From assembly GCA_024409165.1 (NCBI GenBank), contig JAKSUE010000050.1, positions 1-8,362 on the forward strand: a DNA stretch of 8,362 nucleotides, read 5' to 3'. The position numbers and the translations under genes are program-made. The notes below the pieces were generated by a model. It worked only from the letters and a program-made list of their open reading frames with translations, was not told the origin of the DNA and searched no databases. Each line of letters starts with the position of its first letter. Position 1 is the first letter of the stretch. The DNA comes from an archaeon (GTDB lineage Archaea; Methanobacteriota; Methanobacteria; Methanobacteriales; Methanobacteriaceae). Below are positions 1-5,760 of the stretch, in pieces.

Positions 1-147
1 ATACTAATTGTATTTAGTATATTTTTCTATACTAGTTCATTTAAATATACTAATTGTATTTAGTATATTTTTCTATACTAGTTCATTTAAATATACTAAT
101 TGTATTTAGTATATTTTTCTATACTAGTTCATTTAAATATACTAATT
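1..147. repeat. 46-bp tandem repeat array (3 full copies plus a 9-bp partial)
   Basis: Three identical 46-bp units lie at 1-46, 47-92 and 93-138, followed by a partial copy at 139-147 (ATACTAATT). The array touches the left edge, so its true length is unknown. Each unit contains an inverted pair ATACTAA-N6-TTAGTAT (1-20 in copy one), a second inverted pair TAGTATA-N6-TATACTA (15-34), the palindrome ACTAGT (31-36) and a TATA-like TTTAAATA (40-47, 86-93, 132-139). The last TATA-like box is placed to drive transcription starting near 160, just before the methyltransferase gene. There are no unique spacers, so this is not a CRISPR. It may be a promoter or operator duplication, or a simple expansion. 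Confidence 0.95.
132..139 (+). promoter_or_regulatory. Putative TATA box of the methyltransferase gene
   Basis: TTTAAATA in the last full repeat copy sits about 25 bp before position 160-165, which would give a nearly leaderless mRNA for the gene that starts at 168 or 174. The same box recurs in each upstream repeat. Assignment rests on spacing and archaeal consensus only. Confidence 0.4.
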
Positions 148-167
148 TTATAATTAAATGAGTTAGT

Positions 168-1397
168 GTGATTATGACTTATATTGAAGATTCTACTGTA
201 ATTGATAATACAATTTATGACTTAATAAACAAAGCATTTGAAAAAGAAAAAGAAACTAAAGACCCAATCTATCGTAATTCTATTTTTAAAGAGCATATTG
301 ATTATTTTGTTAAAACAGATGATGGGTCATATAGTATAAAATCAAAAGAAATCAATGATAAAGTAGAAACCCTACACACAATTTCAGGTGCAATCTCTGA
401 ATCCTTTGAAAAATTTGTAAAGCCCCTTGAATTAAACTACGATGAAGATATAGCTATCCTTGATATCTGCTCAGGATTAGGTTACAATTCATCAGCAGCA
501 TTAGATGATTTTATAAAACGCACAGAAAACCAAGAAAACAAACCAACTCTAAAAATAGACTTACTTGAAATCTCTAAACCAACCTTAGCTGCTGGTTTAC
601 TTGTTCCTTCCCCAATCAAAGCACATGATATCACTAAAAAAGCAATTGAACAAGAATTAATAGCTACAGACTATGCATCCCTTGAATTAGAACAAACAGA
701 AATCCCAGATAATATCTCTATGAAAATCCACATAGATGATGCAAGAAAAGTCATACAAAACCTCCCAGATAATACCTACGATGCAATCTTTTTAGATCCT
801 TTCTCACAAAATATGTCACCTGAGTTATTCAGTGTAGACTTTTTTAATGAATTTAGAAGGGTCATTAAAGATAATGGAATAGTCGCTACATATACTTCAT
901 CTGCTCCAGTAAGAATGGGTTTTATTGAAGCGAACTTTTATGTATCCTTAGGTCCAATCTTTGGAAGATTCCAAGGTGGTACATTAGCATCACCCCAACC
1001 AAACAATTTAAAAACATCCCTTCCAAAAAATGATGAAATTAAAATGGCCCTATCTGACGTTGGTGTAACATTCAAAGACCCAAATTTAAACCTATCCTCA
1101 CAAGAAATCCTTGACAACAGACAAGAAGAACGTCACCAAGCACGTCACAACACTAAAATATCCTCTGCTGTCAAAACCCCAATATTCTTAGGACAAAAAA
1201 TGGATAACGAACCATTAAAAAGAAGAGTAGAACGTAATTTAGCTAAAATGAATATTCCAGGAGTCTTATCTGAAGAAGCATTATATATCATAGAACCAAT
1301 GAATAATTGGAGCGAAGATTATTCAAACGATAATAACTCAAGAACCCGTATTTTAGATATGATGGCTCGTTTAGATGAAATTGCTAATAAAAATTAG
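168..1397 (+). CDS. MnmC-family SAM-dependent methyltransferase
   Basis: This 409-aa protein has a Rossmann methyltransferase fold. Motif I is ILDICSGLGYNS (residues 97-108), followed by the acidic LLEIS (E134), HIDDAR (188-193) and FLDPFSQNMSPELFS (208-222). The last resembles the D-x-F-x-P-x-x-x-PELW signature of the MnmC methyltransferase domain (COG4121). An upstream TDDGS (50-54) and GAISES (74-79) also match this family. In bacteria MnmC methylates the 5-aminomethyl group of tRNA wobble U34; the archaeal substrate is inferred, and no FAD/oxidase domain is present. GTG at 168 has no Shine-Dalgarno. ATG at 174 is preceded by GTGAT (168-172), which matches the archaeal anti-SD, so 174 may be the real start (407 aa). 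The gene appears monocistronic, lying between the repeat array and a palindromic terminator. Confidence 0.8.
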   Translation: MIMTYIEDSTVIDNTIYDLINKAFEKEKETKDPIYRNSIFKEHIDYFVKTDDGSYSIKSKEINDKVETLHTISGAISESFEKFVKPLELNYDEDIAILDICSGLGYNSSAALDDFIKRTENQENKPTLKIDLLEISKPTLAAGLLVPSPIKAHDITKKAIEQELIATDYASLELEQTEIPDNISMKIHIDDARKVIQNLPDNTYDAIFLDPFSQNMSPELFSVDFFNEFRRVIKDNGIVATYTSSAPVRMGFIEANFYVSLGPIFGRFQGGTLASPQPNNLKTSLPKNDEIKMALSDVGVTFKDPNLNLSSQEILDNRQEERHQARHNTKISSAVKTPIFLGQKMDNEPLKRRVERNLAKMNIPGVLSEEALYIIEPMNNWSEDYSNDNNSRTRILDMMARLDEIANKN

Positions 1398-1468
1398 TTT
1401 TTATATAAAAAATTAGAATAATTTTATTTATTATATAAAAAATTTTTTTATAAAATTATTTTATTTAT

Positions 1469-1490
1469 AATAGTTCACTAGTGAACTATT
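1469..1490. terminator. 22-bp perfect palindrome, bidirectional terminator
   Basis: The palindrome is centred between 1479 and 1480, with arms reading AATAGTTCACT and AGTGAACTATT. A T-run (1489-1493) follows on the plus strand, and A/T-rich sequence follows on the other side. It lies between two convergent genes ending at 1397 and 1519, which favours a shared terminator. With no loop it could also be a protein-binding palindrome. The preceding 1401-1444 stretch holds a 14-bp direct repeat (TTATATAAAAAATT at 1401-1414 and 1431-1444). Confidence 0.6.
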
Positions 1491-1518
1491 TTTATTATTA
1501 TTGTTATTATGATTATGA

Positions 1519-1710
1519 TTAATGATTTTTTCTACATTTAACACAATATTCAGTGTCCATATTTGTCTTAAATTTCTTACCACAATCTTTACACACAACT
1601 GTTTTTAATGTAGATTGTGCTGGTTTTAAAACTCCAGTCATACAAGTACATCCTCTACTATTTACTTGTCCTTGAATCATTGCATCCATTGCATCATCTT
1701 GTTTAGCCAT
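1519..1710 (-). CDS. Small zinc-ribbon protein
   Basis: This 63-aa soluble protein has a C-terminal zinc-ribbon pattern, C40-KD-C43 and C56-VK-C59, with an additional C21-T-C23 pair in the middle. Six cysteines could bind one zinc through the four ribbon residues, with the CxC pair possibly joining a second metal site. The N-terminus is Met/Gln/Asp-rich (MAKQDDAMDAMIQGQ). The start is well supported: on the minus strand AGGTG lies 5 nt before the ATG, the same spacing as in other genes here. It is transcribed divergently from the feo operon, and a TTTATAAA (1763-1770) could be its TATA box. The function is unknown. A nucleic-acid-binding or metal-handling role is possible, and co-regulation with feoB is only suggested by the shared intergenic region. 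Confidence 0.8.
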   Translation of the reverse strand: MAKQDDAMDAMIQGQVNSRGCTCMTGVLKPAQSTLKTVVCKDCGKKFKTNMDTEYCVKCRKNH

Positions 1711-1762
1711 TTTTTCACCTTTTTATTAATTATTTTTTATTAAATTATTAAATTACTTTAAT

Positions 1763-1770
1763 TTTATAAA
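1763..1770 (-). promoter_or_regulatory. Putative TATA box of the zinc-ribbon gene
   Basis: TTTATAAA reads the same on both strands and lies 53 bp before the ATG of the minus-strand zinc-ribbon gene, giving a predicted transcript start near 1740 and a 5' leader of about 30 nt. Weak evidence in such AT-rich DNA. Confidence 0.35.
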
Positions 1771-1852
1771 TTTATTACTATTTTGGTATTTATTTAATAT
1801 ATATTTATCTTAAATTTATTGTTAATATTATATTTTAATTATTTTATAAAAT

Positions 1853-1866
1853 TTAGGTATGCCTAA
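1853..1866. promoter_or_regulatory. DtxR-type iron box 1
   Basis: TTAGG-TATG-CCTAA is a palindrome with 5-bp arms and a 4-bp centre. It matches the TTAGG...CCTAA core of DtxR/IdeR operators. It lies about 14 bp upstream of the best TATA box of the feo operon (1880-1887), so a bound repressor could interfere with TBP/TFB. It is one of three such sites in 117 bp. Confidence 0.75.
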
Positions 1867-1879
1867 TTTTTTAGAAATA

Positions 1880-1887
1880 TTTATATA
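1880..1887 (+). promoter_or_regulatory. Putative TATA box of the feo operon
   Basis: TTTATATA is a perfect methanogen-type TATA element, with an A-rich GAAATA just upstream as a possible BRE. A transcript start near 1910 is predicted, leaving a 5' leader of about 150 nt that contains iron boxes 2 and 3. A weaker alternative, AATTATAT at 1973-1980, would give a start near 2000, downstream of all three boxes. Confidence 0.5.
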
Positions 1888-1919
1888 CTAAATTAGTTTA
1901 ATATAATAACATATTAAAT

Positions 1920-1933
1920 TTAGGTTTACCTAA
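1920..1933. promoter_or_regulatory. DtxR-type iron box 2
   Basis: TTAGG-TTTA-CCTAA has perfect 5-bp arms and lies 67 bp centre to centre from box 1. It would cover roughly +10 to +25 relative to the start predicted from the 1880 TATA box, a classic position for blocking RNA polymerase. Confidence 0.75.
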
Positions 1934-1955
1934 TTTTTTTACAAAAATTTTAAAT

Positions 1956-1969
1956 TTAGGTATACCTAA
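1956..1969. promoter_or_regulatory. DtxR-type iron box 3
   Basis: TTAGG-TATA-CCTAA is fully palindromic including its centre. It is 36 bp centre to centre from box 2, between the 1880 TATA box and feoB. If the alternative TATA at 1973 is used, this box sits immediately upstream of that promoter. Confidence 0.75.
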
Positions 1970-2003
1970 AAATAATTATATCTAATTTATAGATTAATTA
2001 ATT

Positions 2004-2034
2004 ATTATTAAATTATTAAATTATTAAATTATTT
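2004..2034. repeat. 8-bp AT microsatellite (ATTATTAA, 3.9 copies)
   Basis: ATTATTAA is repeated at 2004, 2012 and 2020, with a 7-bp partial copy at 2028, in the feoB leader just before the ribosome binding site. A shorter stretch of similar sequence occurs at 1739-1755 near the divergent gene. Copy number changes here would alter leader length but not the reading frame of any gene. Confidence 0.7.
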
Positions 2035-2047
2035 CATTATACTTATT

Positions 2048-2052
2048 GGAGG
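2048..2052 (+). promoter_or_regulatory. feoB Shine-Dalgarno site
   Basis: GGAGG lies exactly 7 nt before ATT at 2060 in the feoB frame, the same spacing as GGAGG to ATG for the gene at 8268. No ATG, GTG or TTG occurs in the feoB frame between the upstream stop at 2009 and the P-loop, so this site decides the start. Confidence 0.75.
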
Positions 2053-2059
2053 CATAGAA

Positions 2060-4045
2060 ATTAGCCCAAAAAACAAAGATTTTATTAATGCTTTATTAAT
2101 TGGAAGTCCTAATGTAGGTAAAAGTCTTACATTCAATAAATTAACTGGAATGACTGCAATGGTTTCTAATTATCCAGGAACTACTGTAGATATGGATGAA
2201 GGGGACTTTACTTATTGTGGTGTGTCTGTTCATTTAACAGATCCTCCTGGACTTTATGATTTAAATACAATAACTGAAGAAGAGAGAGTAGCTAAGTTGC
2301 TTGTTTTAGATGAAGCTTATAATATGATTATTCATGTTATTGATGCTAAGAACATTGAGAAATCAATAGATCTTACATTCCAACTTATTGATGCTAATTG
2401 TGATGTTGTTTTAGTATTAAATATGATGGATGAACTTGAAGCAATAGGTGCAAATGTAGATAAAGATGGATTAGAAAATATCCTTGGAATTCCTGTTGTT
2501 TTAGCTGCTGCTGCTGAAAATCGTGGATTAGAAGATATTAAAGATGCAGTTGTAAATTATGATGATAAGAAGGCAAAAATTTTATCAAAAAACCCTAATT
2601 TAATGAAAGTTTATTATGGTGATGAACTTGAATTAGCTATTGCTAAAGTTCAAAATACTCTTAAATCTAATTATTCAATCTCAAGAAGAGCTATTTCAGT
2701 TCTTCTTTTAGAAGATGATAAAGATGTTTTAAATTTAGTTAAAGAGCAAGAACCTAACTTTGATGAAGTGTTAACTGTATTAAATGAAGAAAAATCACAG
2801 TTTGATGATTCAATAAAATACTTAACTAAATTAAAACTTTCAGATTATGCTCAATACTTTAAAAAGACTTTTACTACTATTGATTTAGTAGCTAAAGCTG
2901 AAATAACAATGGACAGACGAGAAAAATTAAGCAGAATAATGATTCATCCAATTTATGGATTTATTATTTTAGCAATGGTATTGTTCTTTGGGCTCTATTT
3001 ATTTGTAGGGGTTCTTGGAGCAGGTATTTTAGTAGATTTAATTGAAAACGTTATATTCGGTCAATATATTAATCCATTCATAGCACAAATTGTTGTGACT
3101 TACATCCCATGGGTACCAATTCAAAACCTCATTGTAGGTCCTTATGGTATTGTAACTCTTGGTATAACCTACGGATTTGGTATTATTTTACCAATTGTAT
3201 CCTTATTCTTTATTGTTTTCTCAATCCTTGAAGATAGTGGGTACTTACCAAGACTTGCTCTCCTTGTAGATAATGGATTTAAAAAAATAGGTTTAAGTGG
3301 CCGTTCTGTAATTCCATTTGTTTTAGCTGTTGGTTGTGGAAGTATGGCAACAATGGTTACAAGAACACTTGAAACAGAAAGAGAACGTAACATAGCTACT
3401 GTACTCATGGCTCTCACAATCCCATGTTCTGCCCAACTTGGAGTTATCATGGCATTACTCACAACCCATCCAACATCATTATGGATTTGGTTAGCTGTAA
3501 TTGTTGCAAACTTCATAGCTATTGGATTTATTGCTAAAAAATATGTCCCAGGAGCACAACCAAGCTTCTTCATGGAACTTCCTCCACTCAGATGGCCAAA
3601 ACTCTCACACATTGCTAAAAAAACCTGGACACGTCTTGTAATGTATATTAAAGAGTTAATCCCAATTTTTATCCTCATTAGTGTAATCATTTGGGCATTA
3701 GATCTTGTAGGACTCTTCCAACTCATCATTGCATGTGTAAATCCATTTGTAAATGCAATTGGTCTTCCAAGTTCAACAAGTGCATCATTTGTACTTGGAT
3801 TCTTCAGAAGAGACTTTGGTGCAGCAGGACTCATGACAATCCAAAACACCCTCACAGGTGTCCAATTATTAGTAGCAGCTGTCACATTAACCCTCTTCCT
3901 ACCATGTGTAGCACAATTCATGATTATGATTAAAGAAAGAGGAGTTAAATTAGCATTCTTAATTGCAATAATCAGTGTAGCCCTTGCATTCACTATGGGA
4001 TTCATTGTCAACACAGTATTAACCGGATTAGGAATCGTATTATAA
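2060..4045 (+). CDS. feoB: FeoB ferrous iron transporter (apparent ATT start)
   Basis: FeoB is the GTP-regulated Fe(II) permease of the cytoplasmic membrane. From ATT at 2060 the protein has 661 residues, normal for archaeal FeoB. The N-terminal G domain has G1 GSPNVGKS (15-22), switch I NYPGTT (37-42), G3 DPPG (61-64; usual form DLPG) and G4 NMMD (121-124). A helical linker runs to about 290. The C-terminal permease has the Gate signatures ILEDSGYLPR (389-398), GLSGRSVIPF (411-420), GCGSMATMVTRT (425-436) and PCSAQL (455-460), with numerous hydrophobic helices up to the C-terminus. The first ATG in frame (2150) would remove the P-loop and cannot be the functional start. No ATG/GTG/TTG lies upstream, whereas ATT at 2060 is 7 nt after GGAGG. 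The three iron boxes predict repression in iron excess. The gene heads the operon. Confidence 0.93.
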   Translation: MSPKNKDFINALLIGSPNVGKSLTFNKLTGMTAMVSNYPGTTVDMDEGDFTYCGVSVHLTDPPGLYDLNTITEEERVAKLLVLDEAYNMIIHVIDAKNIEKSIDLTFQLIDANCDVVLVLNMMDELEAIGANVDKDGLENILGIPVVLAAAAENRGLEDIKDAVVNYDDKKAKILSKNPNLMKVYYGDELELAIAKVQNTLKSNYSISRRAISVLLLEDDKDVLNLVKEQEPNFDEVLTVLNEEKSQFDDSIKYLTKLKLSDYAQYFKKTFTTIDLVAKAEITMDRREKLSRIMIHPIYGFIILAMVLFFGLYLFVGVLGAGILVDLIENVIFGQYINPFIAQIVVTYIPWVPIQNLIVGPYGIVTLGITYGFGIILPIVSLFFIVFSILEDSGYLPRLALLVDNGFKKIGLSGRSVIPFVLAVGCGSMATMVTRTLETERERNIATVLMALTIPCSAQLGVIMALLTTHPTSLWIWLAVIVANFIAIGFIAKKYVPGAQPSFFMELPPLRWPKLSHIAKKTWTRLVMYIKELIPIFILISVIIWALDLVGLFQLIIACVNPFVNAIGLPSSTSASFVLGFFRRDFGAAGLMTIQNTLTGVQLLVAAVTLTLFLPCVAQFMIMIKERGVKLAFLIAIISVALAFTMGFIVNTVLTGLGIVL

Positions 4046-4062
4046 CTAATTAAAGGGATATT

Positions 4063-4260
4063 ATGGATGAAATATGGATTAAATGTGAATTCTGCGGATT
4101 TGAATATAAAAAATGTGATGGAATCAGCTGTGAAGGATGTCCAATTAACTGTAAAACCATTAAATGCCCTAATTGTGGATATGAAATATTACCTGAATCA
4201 AAATCATATAAATTTATGGAAGATACTTATAAAAAACTTAAAAACAAATTATTTAAATAA
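4063..4260 (+). CDS. Eight-cysteine protein of the feo operon
   Basis: This 65-aa soluble protein starts 17 bp after the feoB stop, with GGG (4055-4057) 5 nt before its ATG. Its cysteines are at 8, 11, 18, 23, 26, 30, 35 and 38. C8-EF-C11 and C35-PN-C38-GYE are rubredoxin-like or zinc-ribbon knuckles, enclosing a C18-x4-C23-x2-C26-P-x2-N-C30 segment. The pattern CxxC...GCPxxC...CPxCGYE resembles small Cys-rich proteins that I recall beside feoA/feoB in methanogens and clostridia; this is from memory and unchecked. It could bind zinc or iron, or carry an Fe-S centre, and act as a FeoB accessory protein in the role FeoC fills in enterobacteria. No membrane segment is present, so it is not the classic FeoB-associated Cys-rich membrane protein. 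A basic tail (KKLKNKLFK) ends it. Confidence 0.85.
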   Translation: MDEIWIKCEFCGFEYKKCDGISCEGCPINCKTIKCPNCGYEILPESKSYKFMEDTYKKLKNKLFK

Positions 4261-4270
4261 TTAATATATC

Positions 4271-4320
4271 GATAAATAAGACAATAATTATTATTGAAAT
4301 ATAACTGATAAATAAGACAA
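4271..4320. repeat. 14-bp direct repeat upstream of the regulator gene
   Basis: GATAAATAAGACAA occurs at 4271-4284 and again at 4307-4320, 36 bp apart, in the 77-bp gap before the DtxR/FeoA gene. Between the copies lies an inverted repeat CAATAAT-T-ATTATTG (4282-4296). The second copy ends 8 bp before the Shine-Dalgarno. It could be a regulator or RNA-level control site or a small duplication. Confidence 0.7.
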
Positions 4321-4337
4321 GAATAATTGGTGGAACT

Positions 4338-4964
4338 ATGATTGATAAAAAAGACACAGAAGATTATTTACGTCATATGTGGGTTAAAGAATACGAAAAC
4401 AAAGAAACCCTTACAGAAAAAGACTTAGATAACGAATACATAGCAGAACTCTTTAAAAAAGGCTATGTGAATATAAATGACGGAGTTATTAACCTCTCTA
4501 ATGCTGGAGAACACATTGGAAGATCCCTTGTTAGAAAACACAGAATAGCAGAAAAAGTCATGGCCGACTTATTCTTAGCAGATATGGATGAAATGGAAGA
4601 ATTAGCTGACCAAATTGAACACATCATGTCTGATGAAGTAGAAGACAATATCTGTAGAATCCTTGGTCACCCTGAAAACTGCCCTCACAACAATCCAATT
4701 CCTGAAGGAAACTGTTGTGATGTATTTGATAAAGAAAACTCAATAGCTCTTATTAACTGTGAAAATGGATTCTCTGGAGAAGTTTCATATATTAAAACAG
4801 ACGATGGTAAAAAACTCCAAAAAATCATGAACTTAGGACTCATTCCAGGTTCTAAAATCATATTAATCCAAAAATTCCCAAATTATGTCTTCCAATTAGG
4901 AAACACTCAATTAGCTGTTGATAAAGAGTTGGCTAATGAGATATTTGTTAAGATTGATGAATAA
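4338..4964 (+). CDS. DtxR-family metal-responsive protein fused to FeoA domain
   Basis: This 208-aa protein has an N-terminal DtxR-like part and a C-terminal FeoA/SH3-like domain (about 134-208, with MNLGLIPGSKI at 164-174). The metal-binding dimerisation domain is clear: RKHR-IAEK (H68, E72) and IEH-IMSDEVED (E94, H95), with D91 where DtxR has Cys102, followed by the family hallmark LGHPENCPHNNPIP (109-122). An EDYL near residue 8 matches the start of the first helix. The winged helix is odd. Between LTEKDL (25-30) and KKGYV (40-44) there are about 10 residues fewer than in typical DtxR/MntR, and the recognition helix seems missing. GGTGG (4329-4333) precedes the ATG. It may be a degenerate repressor, a metal-sensing FeoA partner for FeoB, or both. 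The family call is firm; DNA binding is uncertain. Confidence 0.88.
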   Translation: MIDKKDTEDYLRHMWVKEYENKETLTEKDLDNEYIAELFKKGYVNINDGVINLSNAGEHIGRSLVRKHRIAEKVMADLFLADMDEMEELADQIEHIMSDEVEDNICRILGHPENCPHNNPIPEGNCCDVFDKENSIALINCENGFSGEVSYIKTDDGKKLQKIMNLGLIPGSKIILIQKFPNYVFQLGNTQLAVDKELANEIFVKIDE

Positions 4965-4986
4965 GTAGTATTGTACTGGTGTTATC

Positions 4987-5685
4987 ATGTTAGAAATAGT
5001 TCCTGTTTTAGATTTAATGAATTCTGTAGCTGTATCTGGTAAATCTGGTAATAGAGAAACCTATACTCCACTTCAAACAATCTATGCATCATCTACAAAC
5101 CCATTAGAAATTGCAAAAGGTCTTAAATTAGCTGGTGCAAAAGAAATGTACATTGCAGATCTTGATTTCATTGAAAGAAATGGTAAACACAATGTCTTTG
5201 AAGTTAAAGAAGTCAATACAATCCTTCCAGTTATCATTGATATAGGTGTAGATAATCTTAAAACTTTTGAATTCATGCTTGATTTTGCGTATAAAATCAT
5301 TGTAGCTACAGAAACCCTTGAATCAATAGAAGAACTTGAAAAAATCTTTGAAAAATATCCAAAAGAACGTATAATCGTCAGTGTAGATGTAAAAGATAAT
5401 AAACTCCACACAAAAAACATGGATATTAATTTACAAGAATTCAAAGAAGTTCTAAAAAGAATCCAACCTAATGAAATAATTCTCCTTGATATCTCATCAG
5501 TTGGAACTGGTAAAGGGTATAATAAAGCTCTTTTAGAAGAGTTTTCAGACTTTAAAGACCAAATTATTCTGGGTGGTGGAATCACTAAAGATGAAATTGA
5601 TGAAATTAATGAATTAGGAATTAAAAAAGCTTTAGTAGGAACTGCTTTACATAAAGGAGAAGTAAAAATCAATCCATTTATTTAG
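4987..5685 (+). CDS. HisA-related TIM-barrel protein (COG1411 type)
   Basis: This 232-aa (beta/alpha)8 protein resembles HisA, the ProFAR isomerase, but belongs to the archaeal HisA-related group whose reaction is not established. Both catalytic-type aspartates of HisA have counterparts: D9 in VPVLDL at strand 1 and D134 in VSVDVKD at strand 5. Phosphate-binding loops are ILGGGIT (194-200) and VGTALHKG (217-224), and LLDISSVGTGKG (166-177) corresponds to strand 6. A phosphoribosyl-type or sugar-phosphate substrate is therefore likely. True HisA is about 240 residues and normally lies near other his genes, none of which are here. It starts 22 bp after the regulator gene with GGTG 5 nt before ATG, so it is probably cotranscribed with the iron genes. 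A T-rich stretch ends the operon. Confidence 0.82.
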   Translation: MLEIVPVLDLMNSVAVSGKSGNRETYTPLQTIYASSTNPLEIAKGLKLAGAKEMYIADLDFIERNGKHNVFEVKEVNTILPVIIDIGVDNLKTFEFMLDFAYKIIVATETLESIEELEKIFEKYPKERIIVSVDVKDNKLHTKNMDINLQEFKEVLKRIQPNEIILLDISSVGTGKGYNKALLEEFSDFKDQIILGGGITKDEIDEINELGIKKALVGTALHKGEVKINPFI

Positions 5686-5733
5686 TTTTTAATTCTTATT
5701 TTTTTATTACTATTTTTTAATTATTTCTAATTT
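5686..5733 (+). terminator. T-rich terminator of the feo operon
   Basis: Several oligo-T runs directly follow the HisA-like stop, including T7 at 5700-5706 and T6 at 5713-5718. This is the usual form of intrinsic termination in archaea. No strong hairpin is visible. Confidence 0.5.
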
Positions 5734-5760
5734 TAATAACTATTTTTATAAGTTAGTTAA

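Noticed and set aside
1..147. CRISPR array
   Set aside because: The units are contiguous and identical with no unique spacers and no cas genes in the window.
158..166. ATG AGT TAG mini-ORF before the methyltransferase
   Set aside because: It encodes only two codons with no SD, so it is most likely chance in the leader or promoter region.
3691..3933. 80-aa plus-strand frame within feoB
   Set aside because: It overlaps the conserved permease region in another frame, and its Cys/His richness is only a by-product of the frame shift.
3169..4014. 281-aa open frame on the minus strand
   Set aside because: It is fully antisense to the FeoB permease, which has clear family motifs. The frame has no RBS and its product has a shadow-like composition.
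2150..4045. feoB starting at the first in-frame ATG (2150)
   Set aside because: This would delete the P-loop GSPNVGKS, and no SD precedes 2150. The upstream sequence is open in frame with an ideal SD at 2048-2052.
4067..4264. 65-aa frame overlapping the Cys-rich gene (+1 shifted)
   Set aside because: The frame starting at 4063 has the better SD spacing and eight patterned cysteines; the other frame has no motif.
4463..4648. 61-aa minus-strand frame
   Set aside because: It is antisense to the DtxR/FeoA gene, has no RBS and is low complexity (Ser/Met).
5082..5672. 196-aa open frame on the minus strand
   Set aside because: It is antisense to the HisA-related gene. It is Ser/Leu/Ile-rich with no motif, as expected of a shadow frame.
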